A stretch of 64,000 nt of DNA from an uncultured Lysobacteraceae bacterium (GCA_937897645.1 CALCNV010000047.1:7316-71315), one strand, 5' to 3'. Positions 42,929 to 51,674 are shown, numbered from the stretch's first letter. A program made the numbers and translations. The notes: generated by a model from the sequence alone, not told the origin.

Positions 42929-43074
42929 GTAGGAGCGCCCCATGGGCGCGAGCTTTTCCCAACGCGAATTAGCGTGCGCCACGCGCAGGTCCGCTCTGAG
43001 GATAGGTTACGAGGTCGTGCGCATGGCGCACGCTACATTCGTTTCAAAAGCTCGCGCCCATGGGGCGCTCCTAC
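42929..43074. repeat. Nested inverted repeat, GTAGGAGCGCCCC family, copy 2
   Basis: Same 29-base perfect arms as at 17066 (GTAGGAGCGCCCCATGGGCG...), but 88 bases apart. The centre holds a second inverted repeat, AGCGTGCGCCACGCGC / GCGCATGGCGCACGCT (one mismatch), making a 146-base two-tier hairpin. It ends ten bases before the ispA stop codon. Confidence 0.92.
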
Positions 43075-43083
43075 AGGTGCAGA

Positions 43084-43962
43084 TCAATGCGTGCGGTGCA
43101 CGGCCAGCTTGCCCAGTGCCCACAGGGCCATGGCGCGTTCGCGGAACGGGGCCAGGGTGTCGTGCATCAGTATGTCGAGTTGCTTCAGGCGTGCCTTGGC
43201 ACCGTCCATGCCCAGCAGTGCCGGGTAGGTGGACTTAGACTGCGCTGCATCCTTGCCTGCGGTCTTGCCCAGTTGCGCGGAATTCGATTCCACGTCCAGG
43301 ATGTCGTCGCGCACCTGGAAGGCCAGGCCCAGCGCATCGGCAAAGGTATCCAGCAACTGCAGGGTGCTGGCGTCGACGGTGCCGCCAAGCGCGCCCATGC
43401 GCACCGAGGCGCGGATCAGCGCACCGGTTTTCAAGGAATGCATGTGTTCAAGGTCGGCCAGCGTCTGCAGCTTGCCGGTCGCATTGATGTCCAGTGACTG
43501 GCCACCGCACATGCCGGCGGCACCTGCGGCTCCGGCCAGTGCACGCAGCCAGGCGACGCGCAGTTCAGCCGCGACCGGCGCTTCCGCCAGCACCTCGAAG
43601 GCGAGCGATTGCAGGGCGTCACCGGCGAGGATCGCGGTGGCTTCGTCGAAGGCGACATGCACCGTCGGCCTTCCTCGACGCAGTGCATCGTCATCCATCG
43701 CGGGCAGGTCGTCATGCACCAGCGAATAGGCGTGGATCAGTTCCACCGCGGTGGCGGGTGCATCCAGCCAACGTTCGTCCGTACCCAGCAGGCTGCCGGT
43801 GGCATAGACCAGCAGCGGGCGAATGCGCTTGCCACCGCCGAGCACCGCATGGCGCATGGCGGCATGCAGGCGTTGCGGGGGCAGGGAGGCGGAAGGAAGC
43901 GCGTGGTCCAGCGACGCTTCCACGCGCTGCGCCCAGCGCACGAACGGGGCTTCAGTTGCCAT
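43084..43962 (-). CDS. ispA: Farnesyl diphosphate synthase
   Basis: 292 residues of the trans-prenyltransferase family. The first aspartate-rich motif is DDLPAMDDD, the second DDILD, and GGGKRIRPLL binds the allylic substrate; all are intact. It builds C15 farnesyl diphosphate from IPP and DMAPP, feeding uppS (in this same window), ubiquinone and others. It overlaps the xseB end by 11 bases, so the two are translated together, a widely conserved xseB-ispA pair; dxs, often the third gene, is not the next gene here. The ATG at 43962 (MATEAPFVRWAQ) gives the usual length. Confidence 0.94.
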   Translation of the reverse strand: MATEAPFVRWAQRVEASLDHALPSASLPPQRLHAAMRHAVLGGGKRIRPLLVYATGSLLGTDERWLDAPATAVELIHAYSLVHDDLPAMDDDALRRGRPTVHVAFDEATAILAGDALQSLAFEVLAEAPVAAELRVAWLRALAGAAGAAGMCGGQSLDINATGKLQTLADLEHMHSLKTGALIRASVRMGALGGTVDASTLQLLDTFADALGLAFQVRDDILDVESNSAQLGKTAGKDAAQSKSTYPALLGMDGAKARLKQLDILMHDTLAPFRERAMALWALGKLAVHRTH

Positions 43963-44212
43963 CGGGCAGCGGTGCGAAGGGTTCAGCCGATTCCGGGTTC
44001 TCAGGGTCGCTGAGCAGGCGTACACGCAGCTCGGCCTGTTCCAGCGCCGTCTGGCAGCGTCGGTACAGGCCGACGCCACGCTCGTAGGCGGCCAGCGAGT
44101 CTTCAAGGCTCATCTCGCCGTGTTCCATCTTTTCGACCAGTTGTTCCAGTTCGTCCAGCGACTGTTCGAAATGGGCCACGGGGGAGGCATCGGGGGCTGT
44201 TTTACGGGGCAT
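43952..44212 (-). CDS. xseB: Exodeoxyribonuclease VII small subunit
   Basis: 86 residues, normal for XseB. The XseB helix motif is FEQSLDELEQLVEKMEHGEM followed by SLEDSLAAYERGVGLYRRCQ. It partners XseA to degrade single-stranded DNA; xseA is not in this window. The ATG at 44212 (MPRKTAPDAS) is preferred because the upstream in-frame reading is unlike any XseB. It overlaps the ispA start by 11 bases. Confidence 0.94.
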   Translation of the reverse strand: MPRKTAPDASPVAHFEQSLDELEQLVEKMEHGEMSLEDSLAAYERGVGLYRRCQTALEQAELRVRLLSDPENPESAEPFAPLPDGN

Positions 44213-44258
44213 GGGCCAAGTGTGAGGACGCCGGGGAGATTGGTCAACGCGTGCCGGT

Positions 44259-45572
44259 TCAGGGGGCTCGCGACCACAGCAGGCACGAGCCGCGTTCGCG
44301 CAACCACGCGTCGAAGGGGGCCGAGTACGCCAGGTCGGCCACAGCAATCAATGGGCCGGTGGCGGACTCGGCCAGCAGCGGCATCTGGGGCCGTTCCCAG
44401 GGTGGAATGCCCAGCGATTGCAGCACATGCTTGAGTGCATGCGAATGCGTACGGCCGGGCAGGGTGATGCGCTCGCCGCCGCGCCGGGCCGAGACCACGG
44501 CAGGCGAGGGCAGCGCCTCGGCGCCGACCAATGCAAGCCGGTCGCCATTCGGAAGCTGGAGCGGTTGTCGTCCATCCCAATGCGCCTGCCACTCCATATC
44601 CAGGGGCGTGCGCTGTCGCTGTGCATGCAACAGGTCGCGCCAGCGGTGGATCACGGCATCGCGCCATGCAAAGGTTGCACTGGCATCGATGCGCGCGTGC
44701 AGCAGGTCGGATTCGATGCGTGCAACGCCTTCGCGCGGCAGCGGCGGCAGGACGAGTTCGTCGATCCAGCGACGCAGCACGCGCGCGCGGCGCGCAGTGG
44801 TCATTGCCTGCAATGCCGGCACGGACAGCGCCTGCGGGTCGGCCGTGCGGGACATCGCCAATGCCTGCGCATCTTCCGTCTCCAGCAATTCCACCGCATC
44901 TGCACTGAGCTGTGCGCTGCGCAGGAAGGCGGCATCCGCATGCGGCCAGCGTTCGCGCAGCAGCGGCATGATGCGCGCGCGCAGGAAGTTGCGGTCGTGA
45001 TGGGTGTCGGCGTTGCTGGGGTCTTCCAGCCAGCTCAGTCCATGTGCTTGCGCGTAGGCGAGGAGGACGTCACGCGGGATATACAGCAAGGGCCGCCAGT
45101 GCGCGCCAGTGGCGAAGCGACGCCATGGCCGCATCGCCGCCAGTCCATCGGGTCCGGAGCCGCGCAGGGCGCGCAGCAGGAAGGTTTCCGCCTGGTCGTC
45201 GCGGTGGTGGGCGGTGACCAGGGCTTCGCCGGGCACCAGCACGCTTTCGAAAGCCGCGTAGCGCGCTTTGCGTGCGGCGGCTTCAAGGCCATCGCCTGCA
45301 CTGCGGTCGACGTTTGCCTTGATGGTGACAAGGGGCACCGACAGCGAATCGCAGAACCGTTGGCAGTGGCTGGCCCATTGATCCGCATCAGGCTGCAGGC
45401 CGTGGTGTACGTGCACGGCGCGCAGTCCACGCGCATGCGTATCCGGGTGCTGGGCCAGTGCATGCAGCAACATGCTGGAATCCAGCCCGCCACTCAAGCC
45501 CACCAGCAGCGGTGCATGATCCGCACAGGTCAGGGCGTGGTGCAGGGCGGTGGTCGGGTCATTCGCTGCCAT
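44259..45572 (-). CDS. tilS: tRNA(Ile)-lysidine synthase
   Basis: About 437 residues. The N-type ATP-pyrophosphatase loop is SGGLDSS (LLVGLSGGLDSSMLL) near residue 25-35, followed by HVHHGLQPDADQWA and AHHRDDQAETFLLRALRGSG, all typical of TilS. A helical TilS substrate-binding region and the small C-terminal domain (ERITLPGRTHSHALKHVLQS) complete it. It converts C34 of tRNA-Ile(CAU) to lysidine, so AUA is read as Ile; it is essential. ATG 45572 or GTG 45578 are both possible starts. The gap upstream is rich in palindromic repeats. Confidence 0.95.
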   Translation of the reverse strand: MAANDPTTALHHALTCADHAPLLVGLSGGLDSSMLLHALAQHPDTHARGLRAVHVHHGLQPDADQWASHCQRFCDSLSVPLVTIKANVDRSAGDGLEAAARKARYAAFESVLVPGEALVTAHHRDDQAETFLLRALRGSGPDGLAAMRPWRRFATGAHWRPLLYIPRDVLLAYAQAHGLSWLEDPSNADTHHDRNFLRARIMPLLRERWPHADAAFLRSAQLSADAVELLETEDAQALAMSRTADPQALSVPALQAMTTARRARVLRRWIDELVLPPLPREGVARIESDLLHARIDASATFAWRDAVIHRWRDLLHAQRQRTPLDMEWQAHWDGRQPLQLPNGDRLALVGAEALPSPAVVSARRGGERITLPGRTHSHALKHVLQSLGIPPWERPQMPLLAESATGPLIAVADLAYSAPFDAWLRERGSCLLWSRAP

Positions 45573-45657
45573 GCGCACATGCTAGCGGTTGCGACGATGG
45601 CATGCAGCGATCAGTAGGCGGGCGTATTGATGGGGCCGGCGTGGACGCCTGGTCATG

Positions 45658-45790
45658 GTAGGAGCGCCCCATGGGCGCGAGCCTTGGGCAGCGTTCGCCA
45701 TACGCGCGATCCCTTGATCTACCAACATGCGGTGGTGCGCATGGTGCACGCCACTTGCGCTTAGAGCTCGCGCCCATGGGGCGCTCCTAC
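45658..45790. repeat. Nested inverted repeat, GTAGGAGCGCCCC family, copy 3
   Basis: 25-base arms identical to the outer parts of copies 1 and 2 (GTAGGAGCGCCCCATGGGCG then CGAGC), 83 bases apart. The centre again holds a partial inverted repeat (CGCCATACGCGC against GCGCATGGTGCACG) and differs in sequence from copy 2, so arms are conserved while centres drift. Confidence 0.9.
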
Positions 45791-45837
45791 CTGGTGCCTG
45801 TCATGAAGCCGCATCACGCTGGCATGTCCTTTCAGTT

Positions 45838-45949
45838 CGTCATCCCCGCGAACGCGGGGATCCAGCGACTCATGCTATTGAAAGCCAAAGGCGCTGGGTT
45901 GACCAGCTACGCTGTTTGAAAGCACTTCCGCCTTCGCGGGAATGACGAC
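45838..45949. repeat. Inverted repeat, CGTCATCCCCGCGAACGCGG family, copy 2
   Basis: Left arm CGTCATCCCCGCGAACGCGG then GGATCCA, right arm ...TTCCGCCTTCGCGGGAATGACGACC. This is a diverged copy of the element at 40201: the CGTCAT outer edge and the CGAACG core are kept, the flanking bases differ, and the right arm has decayed. Confidence 0.75.
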
Positions 45950-46007
45950 CCCATTTCCATGGGGGCCCTCAATGGCCATATCTAAAAAAACTTGGCGTCT
46001 CTTGCCA

Positions 46008-46074
46008 GTAGCGTGCGCCATGCGAACGACCTAACGACCTGTCAACATGCTGTCGTGCACATGGCGCACGCTAC
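46008..46074. repeat. Inverted repeat GTAGCGTGCGCCATG, free-standing centre of the GTAGGAG element
   Basis: 15-base perfect arms GTAGCGTGCGCCATG / CATGGCGCACGCTAC, 36 bases apart. This is the same inner repeat found nested inside copy 2 at 42971-43034, here without intact outer arms; only a degraded right outer arm follows. It shows the inner part can stand alone or outlast the outer part. Confidence 0.8.
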
Positions 46075-46118
46075 CTCCGTGCAGCCTGAGCCAATGAGGC
46101 GCTCCTGCCATTGTGTGA

Positions 46119-46865
46119 TCAGTCGAGTGATGCGAGTTCGCGCTTGGCGGCTTCTATCCAATCACGCTGTTCGCGCTGGTAATAATTGGGAGCAGCCGCG
46201 GAACGGGCCACGATTTCATTGAATACTTCTTTTGCCTTGCTTGCGTTACCGCTACGAATGAGCAACAGGCCATAGCGCAAGCGCGCTTCCTCGCCGGGGA
46301 AACCCTTCACAACGTTCTCGTATTCGTGCAGGGCTGCCTCGATATCTCCGCTGTCTTCGACCGTGCGGGAGTACAGCAGGTGGCCATCTTTGGATCGAAA
46401 GTCCGGATTGGCGGCGATCAGCGCGTCCAAGGTCATGCGTGCCTGTTGTGCTTGGCCAAGGCCGAATTGCGCCTTGGCCAGCCCCATCATCATTTCCGGA
46501 TCCGTCTCGTAAAGACCTTTCAGGGCGCCTTTGTATAATTCCGCAGCTTGCTGGAAATCACCGCTGCGCAAGCTTTCATCGGCAAGGCGTCGCCGGGTGG
46601 CTTGCGTGTCGGATAATCCGAATTGACGATTGGCATCGCGTTTTTCGCGCTCCGGGTCGATCGTTTCCTTGACCTTGCGTACCACGCGGCGAGCTCCTGG
46701 CCCGTTGCGCAGGTCGGGGATTATCTCGGCGATGAAATAGATCAGTACGGCGATGAAGGAGAACAAGAGCAGGATGAGGATCCAGTACATCGGACGGCCG
46801 GTGCGTACGACATGTACGCAGCACGCGATCTGCAAGATGATCGAAATGAGGAAGAGTGGGCTCAT
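46119..46865 (-). CDS. TPR-repeat inner-membrane protein
   Basis: 248 residues. Two N-terminal membrane segments (SPLFLISIILQIACCVHVV and YWILILLLFSFIAVLIYFIA) are followed by a soluble domain with about three or four TPR helices pairs (DESLRSGDFQQAAELYKGAL, GLAKAQFGLGQAQQARMTLD, ALHEYENVVKGFPGEEARLR). Function unknown; TPR proteins scaffold complexes. The ATG at 46865 has AAGGA upstream and follows accA by 20 bases on the same strand, so it is the last gene of the accA unit. Homologues beside accA occur in related bacteria, as I recall. Confidence 0.85.
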   Translation of the reverse strand: MSPLFLISIILQIACCVHVVRTGRPMYWILILLLFSFIAVLIYFIAEIIPDLRNGPGARRVVRKVKETIDPEREKRDANRQFGLSDTQATRRRLADESLRSGDFQQAAELYKGALKGLYETDPEMMMGLAKAQFGLGQAQQARMTLDALIAANPDFRSKDGHLLYSRTVEDSGDIEAALHEYENVVKGFPGEEARLRYGLLLIRSGNASKAKEVFNEIVARSAAAPNYYQREQRDWIEAAKRELASLD

Positions 46866-46885
46866 GCAATTCCTTTGCCGTCAGG

Positions 46886-47845
46886 TCAAGCCGCTTCGTA
46901 CGCCCCATACCCACGCAACCGTTCATAGCGCTGCTGCAACAAGTGGTCCATCGGCAACTGCTCCAATGCATCCAGCTCATTCATCAGCACGGCTTTCAGG
47001 CGCGTGGCCATCTGCTTGGGATTGCGGTGCGCGCCGCCGATTGGTTCGCGTATCACCTTGTCCACCAGACCCAAGGCCTGCAGGCGCTTGGCGGTGATGC
47101 CGAGCTGCTCGGCGGCATCCTTGGCTTTCTTGGCGTCCTTCCACAGGATCGACGCGCAGCCTTCCGGCGAGATCACCGAGTACGTGCCGTACTCCAGCAT
47201 CAGCGTGCGGTCGCCGACGCCGATCGCCAGCGCGCCGCCGGAGCCGCCTTCGCCGATCACCGTGCAGATGATCGGCACTTTCAGCTCGGCCATTTCCAAC
47301 AGATTGCGGGCGATGGCCTCGGACTGGCCACGCTCCTCCGCACCTACGCCTGGGTAGGCGCCAGGCGTATCGATGAAAGTCAGCAGCGGCAGCTTGAAAC
47401 GTTCCGCCAGCTTCATCAGGCGCAATGCCTTGCGATAACCCTCGGGACGCGGCATGCCGAAATTGCGCGCTATCTTGCTCTTGGTGTCCCGCCCTTTCTG
47501 GTGGCCGATGATGACCACGCTGCGGCCGTCGATGCGGCCCAGGCCACCGACGATGGCGGCATCGTCGGCGAAGGCGCGGTCGCCGGCCAGTTCCTGGAAC
47601 TCATCGCAGAACGCGCGGATGTAATCCAGCGTGTACGGCCGCGCCGGGTGGCGGGCCAGTTGCGACACCTGCCACGGGCTGAGGTCGCGGAAGATCTGCG
47701 CGGTGCGCACGCGCAACTTGTCCTGCAGCGCATGCACTTCGGCATCGATGTTGACCGCCGGGCCGGTGCTGGCGCTGCGCAGGTCCTGGATCTTGGCTTC
47801 CAGGTCGGCGATGGGCTGTTCGAAATCCAGGTAATTCGGGTTCAT
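46886..47845 (-). CDS. accA: Acetyl-CoA carboxylase carboxyltransferase subunit alpha
   Basis: 319 residues, the standard length. It carries the alpha-subunit hallmarks MNPNYLDFEQPIADLEAKIQ at the start, GHQKGRDTKSKIARNFGMPR, the oxyanion-hole FIDTPGAYPGVGAEERGQSE, and IGEGGSGGALAIG. With AccD it moves the carboxyl group from biotin to acetyl-CoA, making malonyl-CoA for fatty acids. The ATG at 47845 is the family start; the long reading frame upstream is only repeat. It follows dnaE by 215 bases that contain an inverted repeat. Confidence 0.97.
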   Translation of the reverse strand: MNPNYLDFEQPIADLEAKIQDLRSASTGPAVNIDAEVHALQDKLRVRTAQIFRDLSPWQVSQLARHPARPYTLDYIRAFCDEFQELAGDRAFADDAAIVGGLGRIDGRSVVIIGHQKGRDTKSKIARNFGMPRPEGYRKALRLMKLAERFKLPLLTFIDTPGAYPGVGAEERGQSEAIARNLLEMAELKVPIICTVIGEGGSGGALAIGVGDRTLMLEYGTYSVISPEGCASILWKDAKKAKDAAEQLGITAKRLQALGLVDKVIREPIGGAHRNPKQMATRLKAVLMNELDALEQLPMDHLLQQRYERLRGYGAYEAA

Positions 47846-47923
47846 GGGTGGACTGCGGACGGAGTAGCGGGGGAGTTTAGCCGAAGCCGGGCGGCGTGCC
47901 CGTACGGGTGGGTAGGGGGCGAT

Positions 47924-48059
47924 TCCCTTCTCCCATCGGGAGAAGGTGGCGCGAAGCGACGGATGAGGGAATGAGCCATCCGATACAGAGTTGCCCGTTG
48001 ATCTGGGAGCCCGCGCCCTCATCCGCCCTTCGGGCACCTTCTCCCGGTGGGAGAAGGGA
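47924..48059. repeat. Inverted repeat, CCCTTCTCCCATCGGGAGAA family
   Basis: Left arm TTCCCTTCTCCCATCGGGAG then AAGGTGGCGCGAAGCG; right arm ends CACCTTCTCCCGGTGGGAGA then AGGGA. Arms are about 25 perfect-to-near bases, extended by GGATGAGGG / CCCTCATCC further in. It fills most of the dnaE-accA gap and ends at the dnaE stop codon. Only copy in the window, but the type is widespread in related genomes as I recall. Confidence 0.85.
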
Positions 48060-48060
48060 G

Positions 48061-51000
48061 TCAGTTCGCCCAAGGCCTCGAAATCGCCACCTTCACCGTC
48101 CTGACCCCCGGATGCGCACGCAGGGCGTCCAGCAGCTCCGTGTCGACCCGCACCGACTTTGGTCCGTTCAAGTCGACCACGCCGGCGACGCTGCGTTCGC
48201 CATTGCGCAGCAGCAAGTCGAGGCGCAGCGGCGTCGCACCCGGTCGATGCCTGGCCAGCAACGCGTCGATGCGATCCCACAGGCCGGGTTCGCGCATGTC
48301 CAGGCGCAGCGACAGGCGTTGCGCGTGGCTGGCGCAGAGTTGTGCGTAGTCCCAGCACTTGCGCACGCGCAGGCTGAAGCCACCGTTGAATTCGTCCTCG
48401 CGCAGGCCACCCTGCACGATCAGCACGCGGTCGCGGGTCAGCAGCGGTGCCAGCTCCATGTAAGCCTCGGCGAACACGCTGCATTCCACGCGCCCGCGTC
48501 CATCTTCCAGTTGCACGAACATCTGGCTGTCGCCCTTCTTGCGCAGCCCCACCACTTGCCCGGCGATGACCACGCCCACTTCCGGTCGCCAGCCTTTCTT
48601 CTCCGCTTGCGGCGCGCCACTCCACAACTTGTCCAGCTCGCCCAGGTCGGTGCCGACCAGCGCACGCAGGTCCTCGCGGTACGCATCCAGCGGATGGCCA
48701 CTCAGGTAATGACCCAGGGTGTCGCGCTCGCCCGCAAGCTTTTGCGACAGTGGCCATTCGTTCACTTCGGTCAGGTGTACTTCCAGCGCAGGTGCCGCAT
48801 CGCCACCGCCGAACAGGGACACCTGCCCGGCATCGCGCTCCTTCGCAAGCTGCTCGGTGGCCTTTACCACTTCCGGCAACTGCAGCATCAGCGACGCACG
48901 GTTCTTGCCCAGCGCGTCCAACGCACCGGCATTGACCAGTGCCTCCAGCGCGCGGCGATTCAACTTGGACGAATCCACGCGCTTGCAGAAATCAAGCAGG
49001 TCCACGAATGCGCCACCGCTGGCGCGCTCCGCCGAAATCGCTTCGCAGGCGCCGCGACCGACGCCCTTGATGGCGCCCAGTCCGTAACGCACGGTGCGCG
49101 CGTCGTTGGCGATGAACATGTACTCGGACGCATTCACCTCGGGCGGCAGCACGTCCAGTTTCAGCATGCGGCATTCATCCAGGAACGCCACCACCTTGTC
49201 GGTCTTGTCCATGTCCGACGACAGCGTGGCGGCCATGAACTCGGACGGGTAATGCGTCTTCAGCCATGCGGTCTGGTAGGCGACCAGCGAATAGGCGGCG
49301 GCGTGCGACTTGTTGAAGCCGTAGCCGGCGAACTTTTCCATCAGGTCGAAGATTTCATCGGCCTTGCGCTGGCCCACGCCGTCCTTCGCCGCACCCTCGC
49401 GGAAGATCTCGCGGTGCTTGGCCATTTCGGCGGGCACCTTCTTGCCCATCGCGCGGCGCAGCAGGTCGGCGCCGCCCAGCGAATAGCCGCCGACGATCTG
49501 CGCCATCTGCATGACCTGCTCCTGGTAGACCATGATGCCGTAGGTCTCTTCCAGCATGGCCCTGGTGCGCGGGTCGGGGTATGCGAACTCCTCGCGCCCG
49601 TGCTTGCGCTCGACGAAGGAGGGAATCATGTCCATCGGGCCAGGACGGTACAGCGCGTTCAGCGCGATCAGGTCCTCGAAGCGGTCGGGCTTGGCGTCCT
49701 TCAGCGCGCGGCGCATGCCCGAGGATTCGAACTGGAACACCGAGCCGGTGTTGCCGTTGGCGAACACGTCGCGGTACACGCTGGCATCGTCCAGCGGGAT
49801 CGTCGAAATATCGATCGGCTCCAGGCCACTTTGAGCGCGACGTGTGTTCACCGCCTTCACCGCCCAATCGATGATGGTCAGCGTGCGCAGGCCCAGGAAG
49901 TCGAACTTGACCAGGCCGACCGCTTCCACGTCATCCTTGTCGAACTGCGTCACCGGATTCCTGCCGCGTCCGCCTTCGTCGTGTTCGGCGAACAGCGGGC
50001 AGAAATCCGAGAGCGGCGTCGGTGCGATGACCACGCCGCCGGCGTGCTTGCCGGCGTTGCGGGTCAGGTCTTCGAGTTCGCGCGCCAGGTCGATCAAGTC
50101 GCGGACGTCGTCCTCGTCGTTGTAGCGGTCGATCAGTTCCTGCGACAGCATGCTCTTGTCGCCTTCACCCATCGCATCCTTCAGGGTGACACCCAGCGTC
50201 AACGGGATCAGCTTGGCCACGCCGTCGACCAGGCCATACGGGAAGCCGAGCACGCGGCCGGTGTCGCGCACCACCGCCTTCGCGGCCATGGTGCCGTAGG
50301 TGATGATCTGGCTGACGCGGTCGCGGCCGTATTTGCGGGCGACGTAGTCGATCACTTCGTCGCGACGATCCATGCAGAAGTCGATGTCGAAGTCGGGCAT
50401 CGACACGCGTTCGGGATTGAGGAAGCGCTCGAACAGCAGGCCATACGGCAGCGGGTCCAGGTCGGTGATCTGCAGTGCCCACGCCACCAGCGAACCCGCA
50501 CCGGAACCGCGGCCCGGGCCGATCGGAATGCCCTGGTTCTTTCCCCACTGGATGAAGTCGGCCACGATCAGGAAGTAGCCGGGGAAGCCCATCTTGGAAA
50601 TGGTGTCCAACTCGAAGTCCAGCCGCGCCACGTAATCCTCGCGCGTGTGGCCGGGCGCCAGCGGGCATTTTTCCAGGCGTTGCACTAAACCAGCGTGTGA
50701 CTCGCTGCGGATCCAGCTGTCCAGGGTTTCATCGGCGGGCACGGGATACGCAGGCAGTGCGTACTGGCCCAGGGTGAGTTCCAGGTTGCAGCGCTGCGCC
50801 AACGCGTAGGTGTTGTCGATGGCATCCGGCACGTCGGCGAACAGCGCCGCCATTTCGTCCGGTGATTTGAGGTATTGCTCGGCGCTGTACTCACGCGGGC
50901 GCTTGGGATCGTCCAGCACGCGCCCGGTGGAAATGCATACGCGTGCCTCGTGCGCGTCGTAGCCGTCGCGATCGAGGAAGCGCACGTCGTTGCTGGCGAT

Positions 51001-51618
51001 CACCGGCAATCCGCGTGCCGCGGCGGCATGCAGTGCAAACGCGTTGAAGGCGTCCTCGCCATCGCGCTGCGTGCGGGTGATTTCCAGATGCAGGTTTTCG
51101 CCGAAGCTGCGCTGCAGGTCGGCGAGGTGTTGCTCGGCCAGTTCGTGGCGGCCGCCCGCGGCCAAACGGCCTGCGTAGCTGTTGCGTCCCGCGATGGCGA
51201 ACAGGCCTTCGCAATCTTCGGCCAGCCACTGCGGGGTGATGCCAACGCCGTCCAGGTGGTGGCCTTCCATCCAGGCGCGCGTCAGCAGGCGCGACAGCGA
51301 AAGGTAGCCGATATGGTCACGGCATAGCAGGGTCAGCTGCCATGGGTTTTCCTTGCCGTCTACGATACTGAGGTCGGCACCGGCAATCGGCTTGATGCCG
51401 ACCGATTCGGCGGCCTTGTAGAACTTGATCAGCGCGAACAGGTTGTTGCGGTCGGTGACGGCCAGCGCCGGCAGCTTCATCTCCACCGCGCGGCTGAGCA
51501 GGTTGGGCCGCTTGGCCTTCTCCGGCCGCGCTTCATCCGGTTTCTCGGGCACGCGGATGGTCGAATCCGCGAGCGAGAATTCGGTGTGCAGGTGCAGGTG
51601 GATGAAGCGTGATGACAT
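48061..51618 (-). CDS. dnaE: DNA polymerase III alpha subunit
   Basis: 1185 residues, the normal size. It begins with the PHP domain (SRFIHLHLHTEFSLADSTIR). The polymerase active site contains PDFDIDFCMDRRDEVI and GPGRGSGAGSLVAWALQ. C-terminal tandem HhH, OB-fold (VGVVIAGQVVGLRKKGD) and tau-binding regions are present. It is the replicative polymerase catalytic subunit. The ATG at 51618 is 164 bases upstream of... the rnhB end, in the canonical lpx-fabZ-rnhB-dnaE-accA block. The stop abuts a repeat. Confidence 0.97.
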   Translation of the reverse strand: MSSRFIHLHLHTEFSLADSTIRVPEKPDEARPEKAKRPNLLSRAVEMKLPALAVTDRNNLFALIKFYKAAESVGIKPIAGADLSIVDGKENPWQLTLLCRDHIGYLSLSRLLTRAWMEGHHLDGVGITPQWLAEDCEGLFAIAGRNSYAGRLAAGGRHELAEQHLADLQRSFGENLHLEITRTQRDGEDAFNAFALHAAAARGLPVIASNDVRFLDRDGYDAHEARVCISTGRVLDDPKRPREYSAEQYLKSPDEMAALFADVPDAIDNTYALAQRCNLELTLGQYALPAYPVPADETLDSWIRSESHAGLVQRLEKCPLAPGHTREDYVARLDFELDTISKMGFPGYFLIVADFIQWGKNQGIPIGPGRGSGAGSLVAWALQITDLDPLPYGLLFERFLNPERVSMPDFDIDFCMDRRDEVIDYVARKYGRDRVSQIITYGTMAAKAVVRDTGRVLGFPYGLVDGVAKLIPLTLGVTLKDAMGEGDKSMLSQELIDRYNDEDDVRDLIDLARELEDLTRNAGKHAGGVVIAPTPLSDFCPLFAEHDEGGRGRNPVTQFDKDDVEAVGLVKFDFLGLRTLTIIDWAVKAVNTRRAQSGLEPIDISTIPLDDASVYRDVFANGNTGSVFQFESSGMRRALKDAKPDRFEDLIALNALYRPGPMDMIPSFVERKHGREEFAYPDPRTRAMLEETYGIMVYQEQVMQMAQIVGGYSLGGADLLRRAMGKKVPAEMAKHREIFREGAAKDGVGQRKADEIFDLMEKFAGYGFNKSHAAAYSLVAYQTAWLKTHYPSEFMAATLSSDMDKTDKVVAFLDECRMLKLDVLPPEVNASEYMFIANDARTVRYGLGAIKGVGRGACEAISAERASGGAFVDLLDFCKRVDSSKLNRRALEALVNAGALDALGKNRASLMLQLPEVVKATEQLAKERDAGQVSLFGGGDAAPALEVHLTEVNEWPLSQKLAGERDTLGHYLSGHPLDAYREDLRALVGTDLGELDKLWSGAPQAEKKGWRPEVGVVIAGQVVGLRKKGDSQMFVQLEDGRGRVECSVFAEAYMELAPLLTRDRVLIVQGGLREDEFNGGFSLRVRKCWDYAQLCASHAQRLSLRLDMREPGLWDRIDALLARHRPGATPLRLDLLLRNGERSVAGVVDLNGPKSVRVDTELLDALRAHPGVRTVKVAISRPWAN

Positions 51619-51674
51619 GTGGGGTCAGGGTAGCGGCAGGGGGTGGGTCGAACAAGGCTTGACAGCCCGGGGCT

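Larger units (their letters stand above)
45573..46118. other. 546-base repeat-filled gap between tilS and the TPR gene
   Basis: No gene, tRNA or terminator was recognised. The region carries three separate inverted-repeat elements (45658-45790, 45838-45949, 46008-46074) placed side by side, plus a degenerate right arm of the GTAGGAG family (GGCGCTCCTGCC near 46097). It is the densest repeat cluster in the window. Confidence 0.7.

Noticed and set aside
45573..46118. CRISPR array considered because of regularly placed repeats
   Set aside because: The repeats are inverted, of different families, few in number and not evenly spaced; no cas genes.
46886..48757. Extended accA reading frame starting inside dnaE
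   Set aside because: The extra 304 codons translate the inverted repeat and antisense dnaE; the family start is at 47845.
47896..50688. 930-codon plus-strand open frame opposite dnaE
   Set aside because: Antisense shadow of the polymerase gene, begins inside a palindromic repeat and lacks any recognisable motif.
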